A stretch of 64,000 nucleotides of DNA, taken from positions 868,001-932,000 of the forward strand of contig VNKQ01000002.1 of assembly GCA_016508695.1 (NCBI GenBank), in the 5' to 3' direction. The notes beneath the pieces are model-generated. The model made no database searches. It was not told the origin of the DNA and saw only the letters and a program-made list of their open reading frames with translations. A program made the translations under genes and the position numbers. Of the stretch, positions 34,483 through 46,394 are shown in pieces (positions within the stretch are counted from its first letter, which is position 1; every line of letters begins with the position of its first letter). Source of the DNA: Hyphodiscus hymeniophilus (taxonomy: Eukaryota; Ascomycota; Leotiomycetes; Helotiales; Hyphodiscaceae).

Positions 34483-34708
34483 AGCAGCTTTAGCGTCATT
34501 GTCGTAGTGGGGTTAACTTCGTTCGATTTGTGAGGCTGGGAGGCGCCCAACACCGAATCACCATCGAACTTGCGACACCTTCAACAACGCACAAGTCCTC
34601 TGAGAAGACTTCTCCCACCAGCGCGAGCTGCACAGAAGTACACCCGAAGTGTGGCACATATCTATCGCTGTAGGAAAAGGTCACATAGCTGAAGATCACA
34701 CCGCGAAG

Positions 34709-37700
34709 ATGGCTCCTACCATTGAAGAGCTTGACGCGACAGTCCGCGCCTTTTATGAAGGCCGAGGAGAGACTGTATGGATGCATCACTTTGAACTTGA
34801 AGAGAAAGGTGACTAACGCGTAGGATGTTTAGCAAAAAACAGCTCAAGCTACACTCAACCAGGTATGATCCTCTTGCGCCGATACTGCTTCAATGATATT
34901 GGGCTCCGCTGATGGATAACAATAGTTCAAGGAAGATCCCGATGCTTGGCTATTAGTTGATAAGATCTTGCAAGAAGCTACATATCCGCCAACAAAATGT
35001 TTGTGTCTTCGGCTTTAGCAGTCTACAAACCATGCTGACATATTGTAGACCTGGGGTTGCAAGTACTCGACAATGTTATTATGACGAGATGGAAAGTTCT
35101 GCCACGAGAACAGTGTCAAGGTGAGACCGTCTATTTCGCTGTGCCATAGGAAGTGCTGAATTGGTTAGGTATTCGAAATTTTGTTGTCGGCTTCGTCATA
35201 CAATGCTCAGGCTCGGAAGAATCCCTTCAGAAAGAGCGAACTCTCTTGAACAAACTCAACCTCGTACTCGTGTCTATTCTTAAGCAAGAGTGGCCTCACA
35301 ACTGGCCCACATTCATCAACGAAATCATTTCCTCCTGCCACACGAGTTTGTCCATATGCGAAAATAACATGTCCATCTTGAGGTTGCTGTCGGAGGAGGT
35401 TTTCGATTTCTCCGCGGATCAAATGACCTCGGCCAAGACGAAGAACTTGAAGACTGTGATGTGCGCAGAGTTTTCGGCCATCTTCCAGCTGTGCAATGAA
35501 GTCTTGAATAGTGCCACCCAAGAAAGCTTGATCACGGCTACTCTGGAAACTCTACTCCGCTTCTTCAACTGGATCCCGCTCGGTTACATCTTTGAGACTC
35601 CTATCATCGACACCCTTCGAACCCGATTCCTGGAGATGCCCGCGTACAGAAACGTTACTCTAAAGTGTTTGACCGAGATTGGCGGTCTCGAGACTGGCAC
35701 TCAGAACTCATACGATGAGAAGCTTGTGCAAATGTTTACCGAAGTGCTGACAACGATCTCGAAAATCATTCCGTTATCATTGGATTTGAAGTCGACGTAT
35801 AGCTCCAGCAACTCTAGAGACCAAGAGTTCATCCAAAATTTGGCACTTTTCCTTTGTAACTTCTTTAGCGTCCATTTAAACGTAAATTGTCTTCGACCCT
35901 GCTTTTATGTCCATGTTGACTGACTTCACATATAGCTCATCGAAAATCTTCCAAACCGCGACTTCCTTACACATGCCCACTTCTACCTCATCCGAATTTC
36001 ACAAATCGATGATAGAGAGATTTTCAAGATCTGCTTGGAATACTGGACCAAGCTCGTTCAAGAACTATACGATGAGATGCAGTCACTTCCAATTACCGAT
36101 GTCAATCCACTTATCAACATGGGCGTTGGCGGTCTATCGAACCAGGGTGCTCCAAATCCAAGCGTTCTGGCCAATTACCCTCTTCGCAAGCATAAGTACA
36201 ACGAAGTACTCTCCAACCTCAGAGTGGTCATGATCGAGAAGATGGTCAGACCAGAAGAAGTTTTGATCGTCGAAAATGACGAGGGAGAGATTGTCCGCGA
36301 GTTCGTGAAGGAAAGTGATACTATTCAGCTATACAAGACTACTCGAGAATGTTTAGTCTATCTTACACATTTAGATGTTGTGGATACCGAACAAATAATG
36401 ACCGATAAGCTGGCTCGCCAAGTCGACGGTACCGAATGGTCTTGGGCAAACTGCAACACATTGTGCTGGGCCATCGGATCGATCTCTCTCGCCATGAACG
36501 AGGAGACTGAGAAGCGATTTTTGGTCACTGTTATCAAGGATCTTCTTGGCTTGACCGAGATGAAGCGTGGCAAAGACAATAAGGCTGTGGTGGCCAGTAA
36601 CATCATGTACATCGTCGGTCAATATCCACGATTCTTGAAGGCACACTGGAAGTTTTTGAAGACCGTTGTCAATAAGCTTTTCGAATTCATGCACGAGTCG
36701 CATGAGGGTGTCCAGGATATGGCGTGCGATACATTCATCAAGATTGCCAGGCAGTGCAAGCGACACTTCGTTGCATTGCAGCCTGGTGAGTCGGAGCCAT
36801 TCATCGAGGAAATTGTCAGAACCATGCGCAAGATAACCTGCGATTTGTCGCCTCAACAAGTCCACACTTTTTATGAAGCCTGTGGCTATATGATTGCAGC
36901 ACAACCTCAAAGGAATGCCCAGGAGAGACTAATCGCTGAGTTGATGTCGTATCCGAATGCTGCATGGGACGCTATTATTTCGCAGGCTACCGCAAACCCT
37001 TCGATTCTTCAGGATGCAGACACCATCAAGGTCATCGGCAATGTCATGAAGACAAACGTCTCGGCCTGCACTTCGATTGGAAGCTACTTCTATCCTCAAA
37101 TTGGTCGCATCTACTTGGATATGCTATCCATGTACCGTGCTACCAGCCAAATGATATCGGAGGCTGTTGCCCGAGATGGTGAGTTTTACCCAGAGGCCTT
37201 CTTCAGTGTGATTACTAAGTGGTATAGGTGATGTTGCGACGAAGATGCCAAGAGTCAGAGGACTGCGAACTATTAAAAAGGAGATTTTGAAGCTCATCGA
37301 AACTTACGTTGAGAAGGCTGATGATCTTGATATGGTCCGGACCAATATTGTCCCCGCTCTCCTCGAAGCTGTCCTTCTCGACTATAACCGTAACGTGCCG
37401 AATGCTCGAGACGCTGAGGTTTTGAAGGTCATGTCTGTCATCATTACAAAGCTTTCAGTACGTTGGACCCCTCATCGCTCGAAATATTCAGTGGTGCATC
37501 CCCTTTTTGTTTGGCTACTTTCAATTTTCGAAAGCTATACTAACTCGTTACCAGTCCCTCATGGAGGATCAAGTACCAACCATTATGGAGAATGTATTTG
37601 AATGCACACTTGAGATGATCAATAAGGACTTCTCCGAGTTCCCTGAGCACAGAGTCGAGTTCTTCACCTTACTCCGTGCTATCAATCTTCACTGCTTCCC

Positions 37701-38460
37701 TGGTAATTCAGCCTCTTTCCAATGCTCTATTCTGTCTAATGTAGCACAGCTCTTCTGAAACTGGACAATCGTCAATTCAAATACGTCATCGACTCGTGCA
37801 TGTGGGCAAGCAAGCATGACAACCGGGAGGTCGAATACGCTGGTCTCAACATGTGTCTGGAGTTGATCACCAATATTGCAGAGACGGATCCTCAAACATC
37901 AAATGCTTTCTTCCAGCAATTTTTTGTTCCTATCTTGCAAGACGTCTTCTTCGTTCTGACCGACACAGACCATAAGGCCGGCTTCAAGTCGCAGTCCATG
38001 CTACTTTCTCGAATGTTCTACCTTGTCAATCCCGCAGACGGCACTCCACCAAAAATCCAAGGACCCGTCTATGCCTCTGAACAAGCCCCAGCCGGTACAA
38101 GCAACAAAGACTTTCTGGGAGGCTTCGTTGGTAATCTTCTACAAAATGCTTTCCCCAACCTTCAACCGTATGTTCCGTGTTTCAACTTTGACTGGCTTCA
38201 TACTAATCGTTCATAGTGCGCAAATCAAAAACTTTGTGGAAGGTCTATTTACTTTGAACAATGCGTATGACCGATTCAAGCTTAACCTTCGTGACTTCCT
38301 CATTCAGTTGAAGGAGTTCGCTGGTGACAATACCGAGTTGTACGCCGAGGAGAAGGAGCAACAAGACAGAGATGCAAAGGTCGCGGAAAGAGAGCGTCTG
38401 TCGAAGGTCGGGGGTCTGCTCAAGCCTGCTGAACTCGCAGAGGATGACGATGAGTTGTGA
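34709..38460 (+). CDS. CRM1: Exportin-1 / CRM1 nuclear export receptor
   Basis: RanGTP-dependent export receptor for leucine-rich NES cargo. Ten exons: 34709..34774, 34833..34862, 34926..34998, 35049..35120, 35169..35881, 35936..37178, 37228..37457, 37555..37702, 37750..38167, 38217..38460, giving 1078 aa, the normal length. N-terminus MAPTIEELDATVRAFYEGRG and DAWLLVDKILQEATYPPTKY are the importin-beta N-terminal domain; NNMSILRLLSEEVFDFS is in the Xpo1 domain. The NES groove is well conserved: VIKDLLGL, KRGKDNKAVVASNIMYIVGQ, HWKFLKTVVNKLFEF. The residue equivalent to human Cys528 is Thr (codon ACC 36554-36556, residue 525 in this model), as in budding yeast and Aspergillus nidulans. The C-terminal tail is acidic, ending EDDDEL. 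All introns are GT-AG and exons sum to a multiple of three. Confidence 0.98.
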
Positions 38461-39395
38461 CTAGAGGAAGAACTGCGAACAGAATATGCGGAGGTCGAAG
38501 CACGCAATCTTGAGCCAACCAGAAGATCCAGTCATCGGTCCAACCTCGTCAATAACCAATGGGATGGCTGGAATATGTACGATCTTTGACCTTTCACTAA
38601 CTCATCGTGCCGCGGCGATTGCTTTTCTCTGGATATCGAATTTCACATTTCACTCGATTTATCCCGATCAGCGAGAGCCACAGGTGCTGAGGTTAGGCTT
38701 CCGCGGCACTCGGGTTGATGCGTTGGCAGTCCTAAAAGTACTTTGTTTTTTTTTGTTTAGATTCACTTCTCTCACATATCGCGAGGCGATACACATTTGA
38801 GCATGTGCGAAGAACACTTCGACTTTGATACCTTCTCCTCATGGAGAATCATGCATGGACGCATGGATGATGATATGGATGGAATGGAATAGAGAAATGG
38901 AGAAATGAGATACGAAAGACGATGGAAGTTGTATGTAGTCCAGGCACTCACACAATATCGATGACACATGGAAACGAGCTCCTTCATTTGAGTGGTGATG
39001 GACGTGTGGCCGTCTTTCTGATTACGTTGTGGCAAATTATAGAGAGTAAATAGGCCACTGGAGGTTCGCCTGCCCTTGAACCTTTGCGGCAGGTCAATAA
39101 CGCAACCCTCCTAACAACTAACCTGACTTTTCCCGGTGCTCTAAAGTCTCTAAATCAAGAGCACCTTCCAGCCAGAAGAATGCTAGACTAGGTTTCAACG
39201 AGCCTCGAGAGCCATTAATCAATGAAGCAGTTGAGGTTATGCAGATGCTAGGGACAGGATCTTCCCACGCTCCAGCTTGTAGTGAGCGTTACTTCATCGA
39301 CTTGTCTCACGGTCTCACTATGTAGGTGAGCGGCAGGCTTGTGCTGAAGAGAATCCTGAATTAGGTTGGGTATCATAAAGCGACTCTTTCCATCC
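38461..39395. other. Convergent intergenic region CRM1/MED1
   Basis: 935 bp between two 3' ends. A T9 run lies near 38747-38755. Nothing else recognised. Confidence 0.5.
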
Positions 39396-41491
39396 TCAAC
39401 CTAAACGCCTCCGCACAAATTCGACCCATATGCCTAGATCTTCCGTGATCTCCAACATGGTCCCAAGATCCTGCAGCTTCAGCCCCGGATTTCCCCCATC
39501 GCCAGTGCCTTCAATATCCACAACCTCCTTGATCACGTTCTGCGACACAACTTCTACCACGCCGTTGAGCTTGATGTCGAATGTGACGTTCGCCGTTCGA
39601 TTCTTGAATGGGAAAACGACTTGGAGGCGTGGCAGAGGTTGGATCGAGAAAGAGATGTCGATTCTGAGGTCTGTAGAGTTGGGGGGTTGAGACATGAACA
39701 GGGCGAAGTCGTCTTTCTTGCTCTTGTTCTCGTGTTTCGTCTCCGCTTTTGGCGGAGACTGTCTCGAGGAGGAGAAGGATTTGGAGAGGACTGTGTAGAG
39801 AAATGCGTACTGCCGGAGCGCAGGCAACATTTCTACGAGCTGTCGGGGATGAGAGAATGGGAGTTCAGTTAGCGTCATGCCGTAGTCGACCTTTTCGATG
39901 AACAAGGTGTTCCTGTGGACTCGATTTGATCTCTCGCCGTCCTTGGAGAATATTGGGACGGTGATTTCCCGTTTGATCATTCGTCCTTCGCTCGGGTCAA
40001 TCTTGTCTTCCGGTCCATAAGGAAACATGAGGCCATCAAATGTGCTGGGCTGAGTCACATCCATTGGCGTGCCTGTAGAATTGTAGATTTGCATTGCAAT
40101 ACCACCAGGAATTACAAGGGGAGGGTCGAACTTTGCAACGAAGATGACATCCGAGAACTTCTGACTCGATGCTTGGTCTATTCCTTCCATGCCATCAACT
40201 TTCGGGGGTTCTGAGGATGGCAGTGAGGTATTCTCTGGCTCTAGCCAATCCAGGACTAACCCGCCTTCTGCAGCGAGGAAAATATCTTCGGCAGGTGGAT
40301 TCTCTTTTTGTATCTCGGGCGATATCCAATTCTCCGAGACTCGCAGCGGCGGGTAGACCATCGGAGGCATCGGTGCACACTCGACAAGTAATGACCAGGT
40401 CTTCTGCTCCTCCTTTGGCGCCTTGGAAGCAACGTATCTCTTCTCTTGCCAGTAATCAAGGCTCAACCCGAGTCTGTCCCTCGTATGCATGCTTGGCTTA
40501 CCGCTCTTCATGCACATTACCGTTCGTTCGAGGAACTCCTCTCCCTTCCCACTCATATCCTCCTGCTCCTTTAATCTCTCCACCTCCCATTTATGTAACC
40601 GTCCCAGGCTCTCATAAATACCCGCAATCGCCTCGTGACAATTGAGTCCTGGTATAACACTCAATCTGTCCAACGTGGCCAATCGCTCCAGATTTGCAGC
40701 GAACCGATCCAGCATCTTCGTCAAGGGGCTTTCATTCGGCTTGAACTCGAGGTCCCTCAACAGAATATTGCCAGCCTTCTCAGTGTGCCTCGTAACCGTC
40801 TCCGCAGACTCGGGAAATGACAAAGCGACCTTCTTGACAATAAATTTGTTCGAGAAATCAATGTCCAGTGCGAGAGCAGAGCCAGCTATGATCAACGTCC
40901 GCGTGCTGCCTCTACTGCCCATGTGGTCTTCCCACAGACATTCCAAACCCACCCGTCTCGCCAGTCTCTCAATACCAGCCTCGCTGAGCCGTCCTTTACT
41001 CGTCTGTAAATCATCAGCACATCTCCCTCAGGCGAGACAAAGTTACATCCCTCCGTGCCTTTCCACCGAACCACATACCTTCAAGATATCCAGAACAGCC
41101 CCCAACCTTCTCCTCTTCCTCTCATCCTCATCGCCCCTCCCCAATCCCCCAGCGCTCCTAGACCTCCCATACCACCCATCCCCGGCACCCCATCAAGACC
41201 CATATCCAGGCTCTGAACCCCACCCATCGCCATCGCCGCAGACGGACTGTCATAGCCTGCTCCGAAGCTCGAGTTCGTAGGATGGCCTCCGCCGCTACCG
41301 CTGGGGTATCCATACAGCGTGTTTGAGTTGGCCGGCGACTTCCTGACTTGTTGGGGAGAGGGCACAACGGAGCGCGGCCCATGTGGGGAGAAGGCTGGGT
41401 GGCCATGGGAGCCGGAGAAGGGTGTTGAGACGGGGGGTGTGGCGACTGCTGGGAAGGGATGCTTCGAGGCCATTGCTGTTGGAGTCGCCAT
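39396..41491 (-). CDS. MED1: Mediator complex subunit 1 (frame change at G5 tract)
   Basis: Subunit of the RNA polymerase II Mediator middle module. Minus-strand exons 41079..41491 and 39396..41003, intron 41004..41078. N-terminus begins MATPTAMASKHPFPAVATPP, with SPHGPRSVV and KSPANSNTLYGYPSG, typical of fungal Med1. The conserved domain starts near the splice (DERKRRRLGAVLDILK joined to TSKGRLSEAGIERLARRVG) and runs through GLECLWEDHM, SGSALALDIDFSN-like text and SVIPGLNC. The N-terminal part and DERKRRR are in different frames. One extra G in the G5 tract (plus-strand C5 at 41146-41150) would join them, and the exon sum is one base short of a multiple of three. The 3' part ends KLQDLGTMLEITEDLGIWV. 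Nuclear. Confidence 0.9.
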
Positions 41492-42044
41492 TTTGTTGTG
41501 TATGAAGAGTTATGGCAGTACAGGAACTCTACAGAGGTACAAGTGTCTCTAAGATAGAGAATGAATAGACAACGCGTCTTGGAAGCTTACAACGACGTGT
41601 TGTAATGTGACCGTCATATCAGGTTCATCAAATGAGTTCAGTCGATCCAGGGTGAAGCTTCCGAGGTGAGGTTGATTGATTGGGGAGTAAATTCTCGAAA
41701 GTACTTTTAGAGTACATTGCGAAGTGATGCGCAGTTCAGTGCGGGCAGTGCGGCCGCTCCAGAACCCACCCAAGCTCGAAGCGGTAATCAATTTTCATAA
41801 CCCACCAGACCCCTTTCAGTTCAAGCCAGTTGGATTTCAATCACCTTATTCTGCTACTTCGAAAGCTATCAATATAGTCGAACTGCCTTCTTCGGTAGTA
41901 GAACATTTCATTATAAGCATAACGAGGCGCTCAACGCTGCTTTTCAATCCAGCGATTGAATAGTACTACAGTCTCTATAATGTCTACTACGCTTCTCAGA
42001 ACAAGCTGGTCCCCTATCAATGTTCGATTTTCGCTTCTCTTACT
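41492..42044. other. MED1 promoter and 3' flank of the orphan gene
   Basis: 553 bp. No coding sequence. A CGGCCGC-rich spot is at about 41749-41756. Confidence 0.45.
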
Positions 42045-43766
42045 TCATAGCTTAGGACCGATGTTCTCCTTATTCTCCTCCTGGAAACTTCTCGTTGAGC
42101 CCTTTCTTTCTCGTTCTTCCATCAGTACGTACTCCAACCGTTGCTGAATGGTTGTCGCGAGCCTTTTCCTGCTCTCTACTGGCGGAGCAGCCTTCAATTT
42201 CCCAGTCAGAGGATAAGCGGCCTGGAAGTCCTCTAATATAGACATGCCCCGGTTGGGAGAGATCGTGTCAACATTTGCTTCACGGCCGGGCCCGTAGTCG
42301 GTCACTGAAGACGGAGGATTTATTGGAACCGGCTTCGAAAATGGGAGGGGCTTTTGAAAGATGGGCGTGTGCTGCCATAACGGTGGTAGGCTCGGATGAG
42401 GTAGATTCGGATTTATGGACATTGTGGACCATCCTTGGTAAACATCATCGACCATCCCGGGATGATTGGAAGATATATCAGATCCGCAAAATTCCCGGGC
42501 TTTTGGATTCAGTGCCTTGGGATTCAGCTCGATTGTAGCCTCTGACGCAGTTCCGGATGAACCAACTGGTGGGCTATCCTCATTTCCGTTCAGAATATCC
42601 AAGAACTCTCGAAGTTTGATTCGATCATGCTTTGTCAATGTCAGAACATTCTTGAAATGCTTTTCTAGACCTGATTCATCCACTTCGGTTGGTAGGGGGT
42701 CTTCAGGAATAACTGGGTCGGGACAAGATGGCGGCGATTCGTTAAATGGTTCAGGCTTGACGATCAATTTCTCAACTCCGATCGATACGATCGCTGCATC
42801 GACTCTGACCGTCTTGGGAGTTGGTACATCAAAACGAGGTGTTGGTTTGCGTCGACGGACTACCGAGCGAGATTTGTTCTCGAGGTCGAGGCCCTCCACA
42901 TCTCCAACCAAGGATGTATTATAGACCAGAATACCGTCGTCTTTTGATGGTACTCGACGAGAGCTGCTTGAAATGGTCTCAAGACTGCCCGATTTTTCTT
43001 CCGGTGCCTTGCTATCAGCTACTCTTCGTCCTGGAATTTGGTGATGGAGAGCTAAGCGTTCCTCTACATTTCCAATTCGTAAAGGTGCCTGGCATTCGAT
43101 AGGATGATCGGTTCGGGACACCACTCGACGAGGGGAACCTGGAGGTATACAAACGGTAGCCACCTTTCCCATCAGTGCCCCACGATCAGCCATTGAATGT
43201 CGCAATTTGGGGCAATGGTGGACTGGGCGTGCCTCAGCAGGATCTAACAATAATAACGTTTCCCGAGTATGATCGATTTTCGGGGCTAATTGACGAGCAC
43301 GATTCGAAAGGATACCAAGACTGTCCAGTTTTCTCATCATTGACTCGCTTCCGCTCATTGTCCGTGAGACAATCTCTCGCAAGACGGGGCAGTATAAGGC
43401 TAAGCGTGCGGCTTCTCTCGTTATGGTTCTCTTCGCGGTTCGAGGACTGGCTTTCTGGATCGAATGCTCTGGAGTGGTGCCAAAGATATCGATAGGATGA
43501 CCTCGAGCTATTTCCTGAGAGCTACTCATCCCGGGTGATTGAACAGGGTAAGGAGACGGGTGTGTATCGTTTGGATCGTGAGCACTAGAGGAAACGGACC
43601 CGATCGGACATCGCGATGTCCAGGAGGGAGAACCAGGCGGACTGGAGGTGAGCATGTATTCTATGGGATATTTGTGTCCCTTCATCGTGGCTTCCGCTGC
43701 CGGGTTCGGTGTCCAACGTGGAACGTTGTCGGGGTTGACTCGCTGATGTTGAGATAAATCGTTCAT
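42045..43766 (-). CDS. Unrecognised disordered protein, about 574 aa
   Basis: Long continuous frame with start MNDLSQHQRVNPDNV at 43766; an in-frame ATG at 43787 adds seven residues. I do not recognise a family. Visible features: Ser/Pro-rich N-terminus (MLTSSPPGSPSW), a basic helical patch RTAKRTITREAARLALYCPV, many Arg-Pro-rich turns, a basic patch SRSVVRRRKPTPRFDVPTP, a possible short folded helix pair KHFKNVLTLTKHDRIKLREF near residue 385, and a charged end EENKENIGPKL. Composition suggests a mostly disordered nuclear or scaffold protein, but this is inference. A CTAAAG acceptor-like site just upstream of ATG 43766 leaves open an additional 5' exon. Lies head-to-tail with MED1. Confidence 0.7.
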   Translation of the reverse strand: MNDLSQHQRVNPDNVPRWTPNPAAEATMKGHKYPIEYMLTSSPPGSPSWTSRCPIGSVSSSAHDPNDTHPSPYPVQSPGMSSSQEIARGHPIDIFGTTPEHSIQKASPRTAKRTITREAARLALYCPVLREIVSRTMSGSESMMRKLDSLGILSNRARQLAPKIDHTRETLLLLDPAEARPVHHCPKLRHSMADRGALMGKVATVCIPPGSPRRVVSRTDHPIECQAPLRIGNVEERLALHHQIPGRRVADSKAPEEKSGSLETISSSSRRVPSKDDGILVYNTSLVGDVEGLDLENKSRSVVRRRKPTPRFDVPTPKTVRVDAAIVSIGVEKLIVKPEPFNESPPSCPDPVIPEDPLPTEVDESGLEKHFKNVLTLTKHDRIKLREFLDILNGNEDSPPVGSSGTASEATIELNPKALNPKAREFCGSDISSNHPGMVDDVYQGWSTMSINPNLPHPSLPPLWQHTPIFQKPLPFSKPVPINPPSSVTDYGPGREANVDTISPNRGMSILEDFQAAYPLTGKLKAAPPVESRKRLATTIQQRLEYVLMEERERKGSTRSFQEENKENIGPKL

Positions 43767-44272
43767 CTTTAGCAGGTAAGTCAGCACATTTACAACGATT
43801 GGAACTATTGGAGAGCTTTACATGAGTGAATGGAAGGCCTGGCAACCGCTGGAACGAACTTGAATCTGACCTTCTCGAGAAGAGCCTCGTCTGCGGTATC
43901 TTGAATGTGGGGTAACCACTGCAAAGGCTTGATATACATGAAGGTGTTGGGAAGTAACCAAAACGTGATATTTTTTGCTTGCGTCTGTTGCGAAAAGAAG
44001 AGTTGCGCGCCCATCGGACTTTCTCAAGAGCTGGTTACGAAAGAAAAGCTGGGGGAAGGTGCGCAGGGCCTTCCTTTCTGAAAGAGAGAAATTCGAATTC
44101 TGTGAACCCGATCTGACTTCCAGCAGCCCAGTGGCTGTGATGAAACGGCGCTGCTTATTTACAAGATCCTTGAAAACGGAGTTGACTTGAAAACACATTT
44201 TCATCCAAAGCGCTGCAAACATAATGGAGCCAGAAGCTTGCAAAAACAGAACTACCCATAGAAAACGACCTC
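43767..44272. other. Intergenic region between orphan gene and AIM24-like gene
   Basis: 506 bp on the 5' side of the orphan gene. An open minus-strand frame covers part of it and runs antisense-free into the last AIM24-like exon in a different frame; it has no family features. Confidence 0.45.
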
Positions 44273-45624
44273 TCAAACCACAGGCTGGTGAGCACCAAGC
44301 CACTGCGAGAACGCAAGCTATATCACTGTTAGTACCCAAAATTCAGTCAGGAGTCCAAAAAGCTTACAGGATTTCTCGTTTGCATGAATATCGTTCCCGG
44401 ACCTGTGAATTTGCAAACCAATCCTTCGGCAGAGGAAAGCCCAGAGATGATACCGCCAGACGCAACACGCTCGAGGATATACTTAGTGTTCCAAGCTACC
44501 AAATGGCCATTGTCGACAATATATCGCTCGCCCTGCGCCAACTGTTTCTCTCATCAGCACCCCTCTTCTAAGCTTCACTTTACCAGGTCGACATTCAAGC
44601 ATGGGAGAGACTCACATCCTTCCTGATAATTGCACCTAAACTTGTAATCCAAAGCAGTCCCACCCCGCTCATCTTGTAAACGAAAAGGCCCTCGCCAGAA
44701 AACATGGCTTTTCCAATGCCCTGCCGCTTATACTCCTTCACAATACCCTGCGTACACGCCAAAAAGGCATCGCGCCCCACGCTCCACTGCTCATCACCCC
44801 CGAGTCTGATATTCGTGATATCCCCCAAGCTACTAGGCGCCAACAACAGCTCCCCAGGGCCAGTGAAGGTAGAATGCGCCATCTCGCCTCCAGCAATCAA
44901 TTTCTTCATGGAAAATCGAACTGTACCTTTCAGAGTCACAGTGGGTGTCATGGCAATCATAGCACCGGGCTTGACGGTCAGGGGACAGCCCATTGCGAGC
45001 TGGAGTGTAAGGATCGAGTTTGTATCTCGGTGGGAGATGCGGTAACTTCCTCCGTTGAACGTGCCAACATCGTCCTGGGTCGTGGACGCCCCGACGAAGT
45101 GGCTAGCGGATGGAGCGCCGTGGTCGAGATTTGAGAGTGCGGAAGAATCAAACGCGGGCTTGTCTTCCGGGTAGTCTTCTTCGACGTGGTGTCCGGCGTA
45201 TCCACCGTCTGGTGGAGGGCGATCGTAGCTCGGCATGGTGGAGGCGGGAGCGGGAGAGCCACCTAGGACGGGTTGGTTGAGAGTTTGTTGGTAAGAGGTG
45301 CGGTGGGAGAAATTGGGAGGCTGCGGGGGTTGTGCATACTGCTGTTGAGGAAGGGAGGCTTGAGGTGGTGGTGGGTATCCGCCTTGTTGTGCTGGAGAAG
45401 GCTGTTGTGGTGGGGGTGGATAGTACTGGGCGTGAGACTGTTGGACAGGTGGCGAGGAGGAGGGAGGAGGTGCATATTGTTGCTGGGCTATGAGATATAG
45501 TGAGCAATAGTCAAAGGGGGCGTCTATTATTGCATACCTCCGTTTCCTCCTGGTGGAGCTGAGAGGGGTTAGCAAACGGTCTATCAAGAAGTCTGGAGTA
45601 CTTACGAGGATAGTATTGAGACAT
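44273..45624 (-). CDS. AIM24/DUF124-family protein with Pro/Gln-rich N-terminus
   Basis: Minus-strand exons 45606..45624, 45538..45558, 44616..45487, 44368..44541 and 44273..44317 give 376 aa. After a 150-residue Pro/Gln/Tyr-rich, probably disordered region (starts MSQYYPP; repeated PPPPQ and QQQY), the AIM24 (TIGR00266-like) beta-rich domain begins near YRISHRDTNSILTLQL, with PLTVKPGAMIAMTPTVTL, FTGPGELLLAPSSLGDI, a FVYKMSGVGLLWITSLGAI segment and GPGTIFMQTRNP at the end. Yeast Aim24 acts in mitochondrial inner-membrane organisation, but this protein has no mitochondrial presequence, so it may belong to the non-mitochondrial DUF124 branch. Biochemical role unknown. Confidence 0.9.
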
Positions 45625-46394
45625 TGTAACCGGCTCAAGCTCTCAGATTGATGCTTGACTGGTAAGATCAGAATTTAAATCGCTCAGAGGCTGTAGATTG
45701 CAATAAGATGTAGAAAATAAAGTTCTAATCGTCGTCAGCTGCAGTCAACCCCGCACTCCCGAATGCCACTCACCAAGCTTCTGGCGATTTGGTTCAATTC
45801 TCAAACGCTATAAGACTAGAAAACATAGATTCGCAAGTCAACCCAAGAAACAATAACAGAAGAGGAAAAGAGGAAAAAAGGAGAACAGCTCAGCTCATGA
45901 GAGCTCTGAGAAGGTCGAACGCGCTGCACTCATTTTAGCGCGTCCATCCATATCATGGTGGGGGGCCTGTGCCTATTTCGAGAACAAATCAGCGGCCAAG
46001 AACCCTGCCTACTTGGCCAAACCAATGAGCTGCCCACTCCAGGGCTCACTTTGAGGTTAAGATATTGAGGTGGTCTTGATACACATGGAAAGTTGTTCCC
46101 GGGCGCTTAAAACGCACTTATGTTCAAAGGCGCCTGTAAGAGACTTACTAGGCCGTTTTGCGGGTCCTGAGTGACCCTCTGCGGTTGTCATGAAGTGCAA
46201 TAATTGAAATGTGTTTCTATTGACGGTTGTGCATACATAATCGTAACATTCTGTCAATTTCCGGTGTCCCATAGGAGGTCTATGTGTTTCTGTCCCTGCA
46301 ATGGACCTCAGATGAGGAACAAGTCCATACGGCCAAGGCAATGCTCAATGCTGCCACTGCCCAACAATGCCATGCGCAATTCTCAACCAATGCT
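45625..46394. other. 770-bp intergenic region
   Basis: Lies between the 5' end of the AIM24-like gene and the 3' end of the eIF2-beta gene. No coding feature supported. Confidence 0.5.

Larger units (their letters stand above)
33278..34708. other. 1.4 kb intergenic region
   Basis: 3' flank of AGX1 and 5' flank of exportin-1. Contains one marginal small frame with a signal-peptide-like start (33685) and a CACGTG at 34477-34482. An A9-10 run lies near 34387-34397. Confidence 0.5.

Noticed and set aside
36719..36736. Cys in MACDTFIKIA of exportin-1 as the leptomycin-B cysteine
   Set aside because: On counting from the NES-groove residues of human CRM1, Cys528 lies in DLLGLCEQKRG; the MACDT Cys is a different residue.
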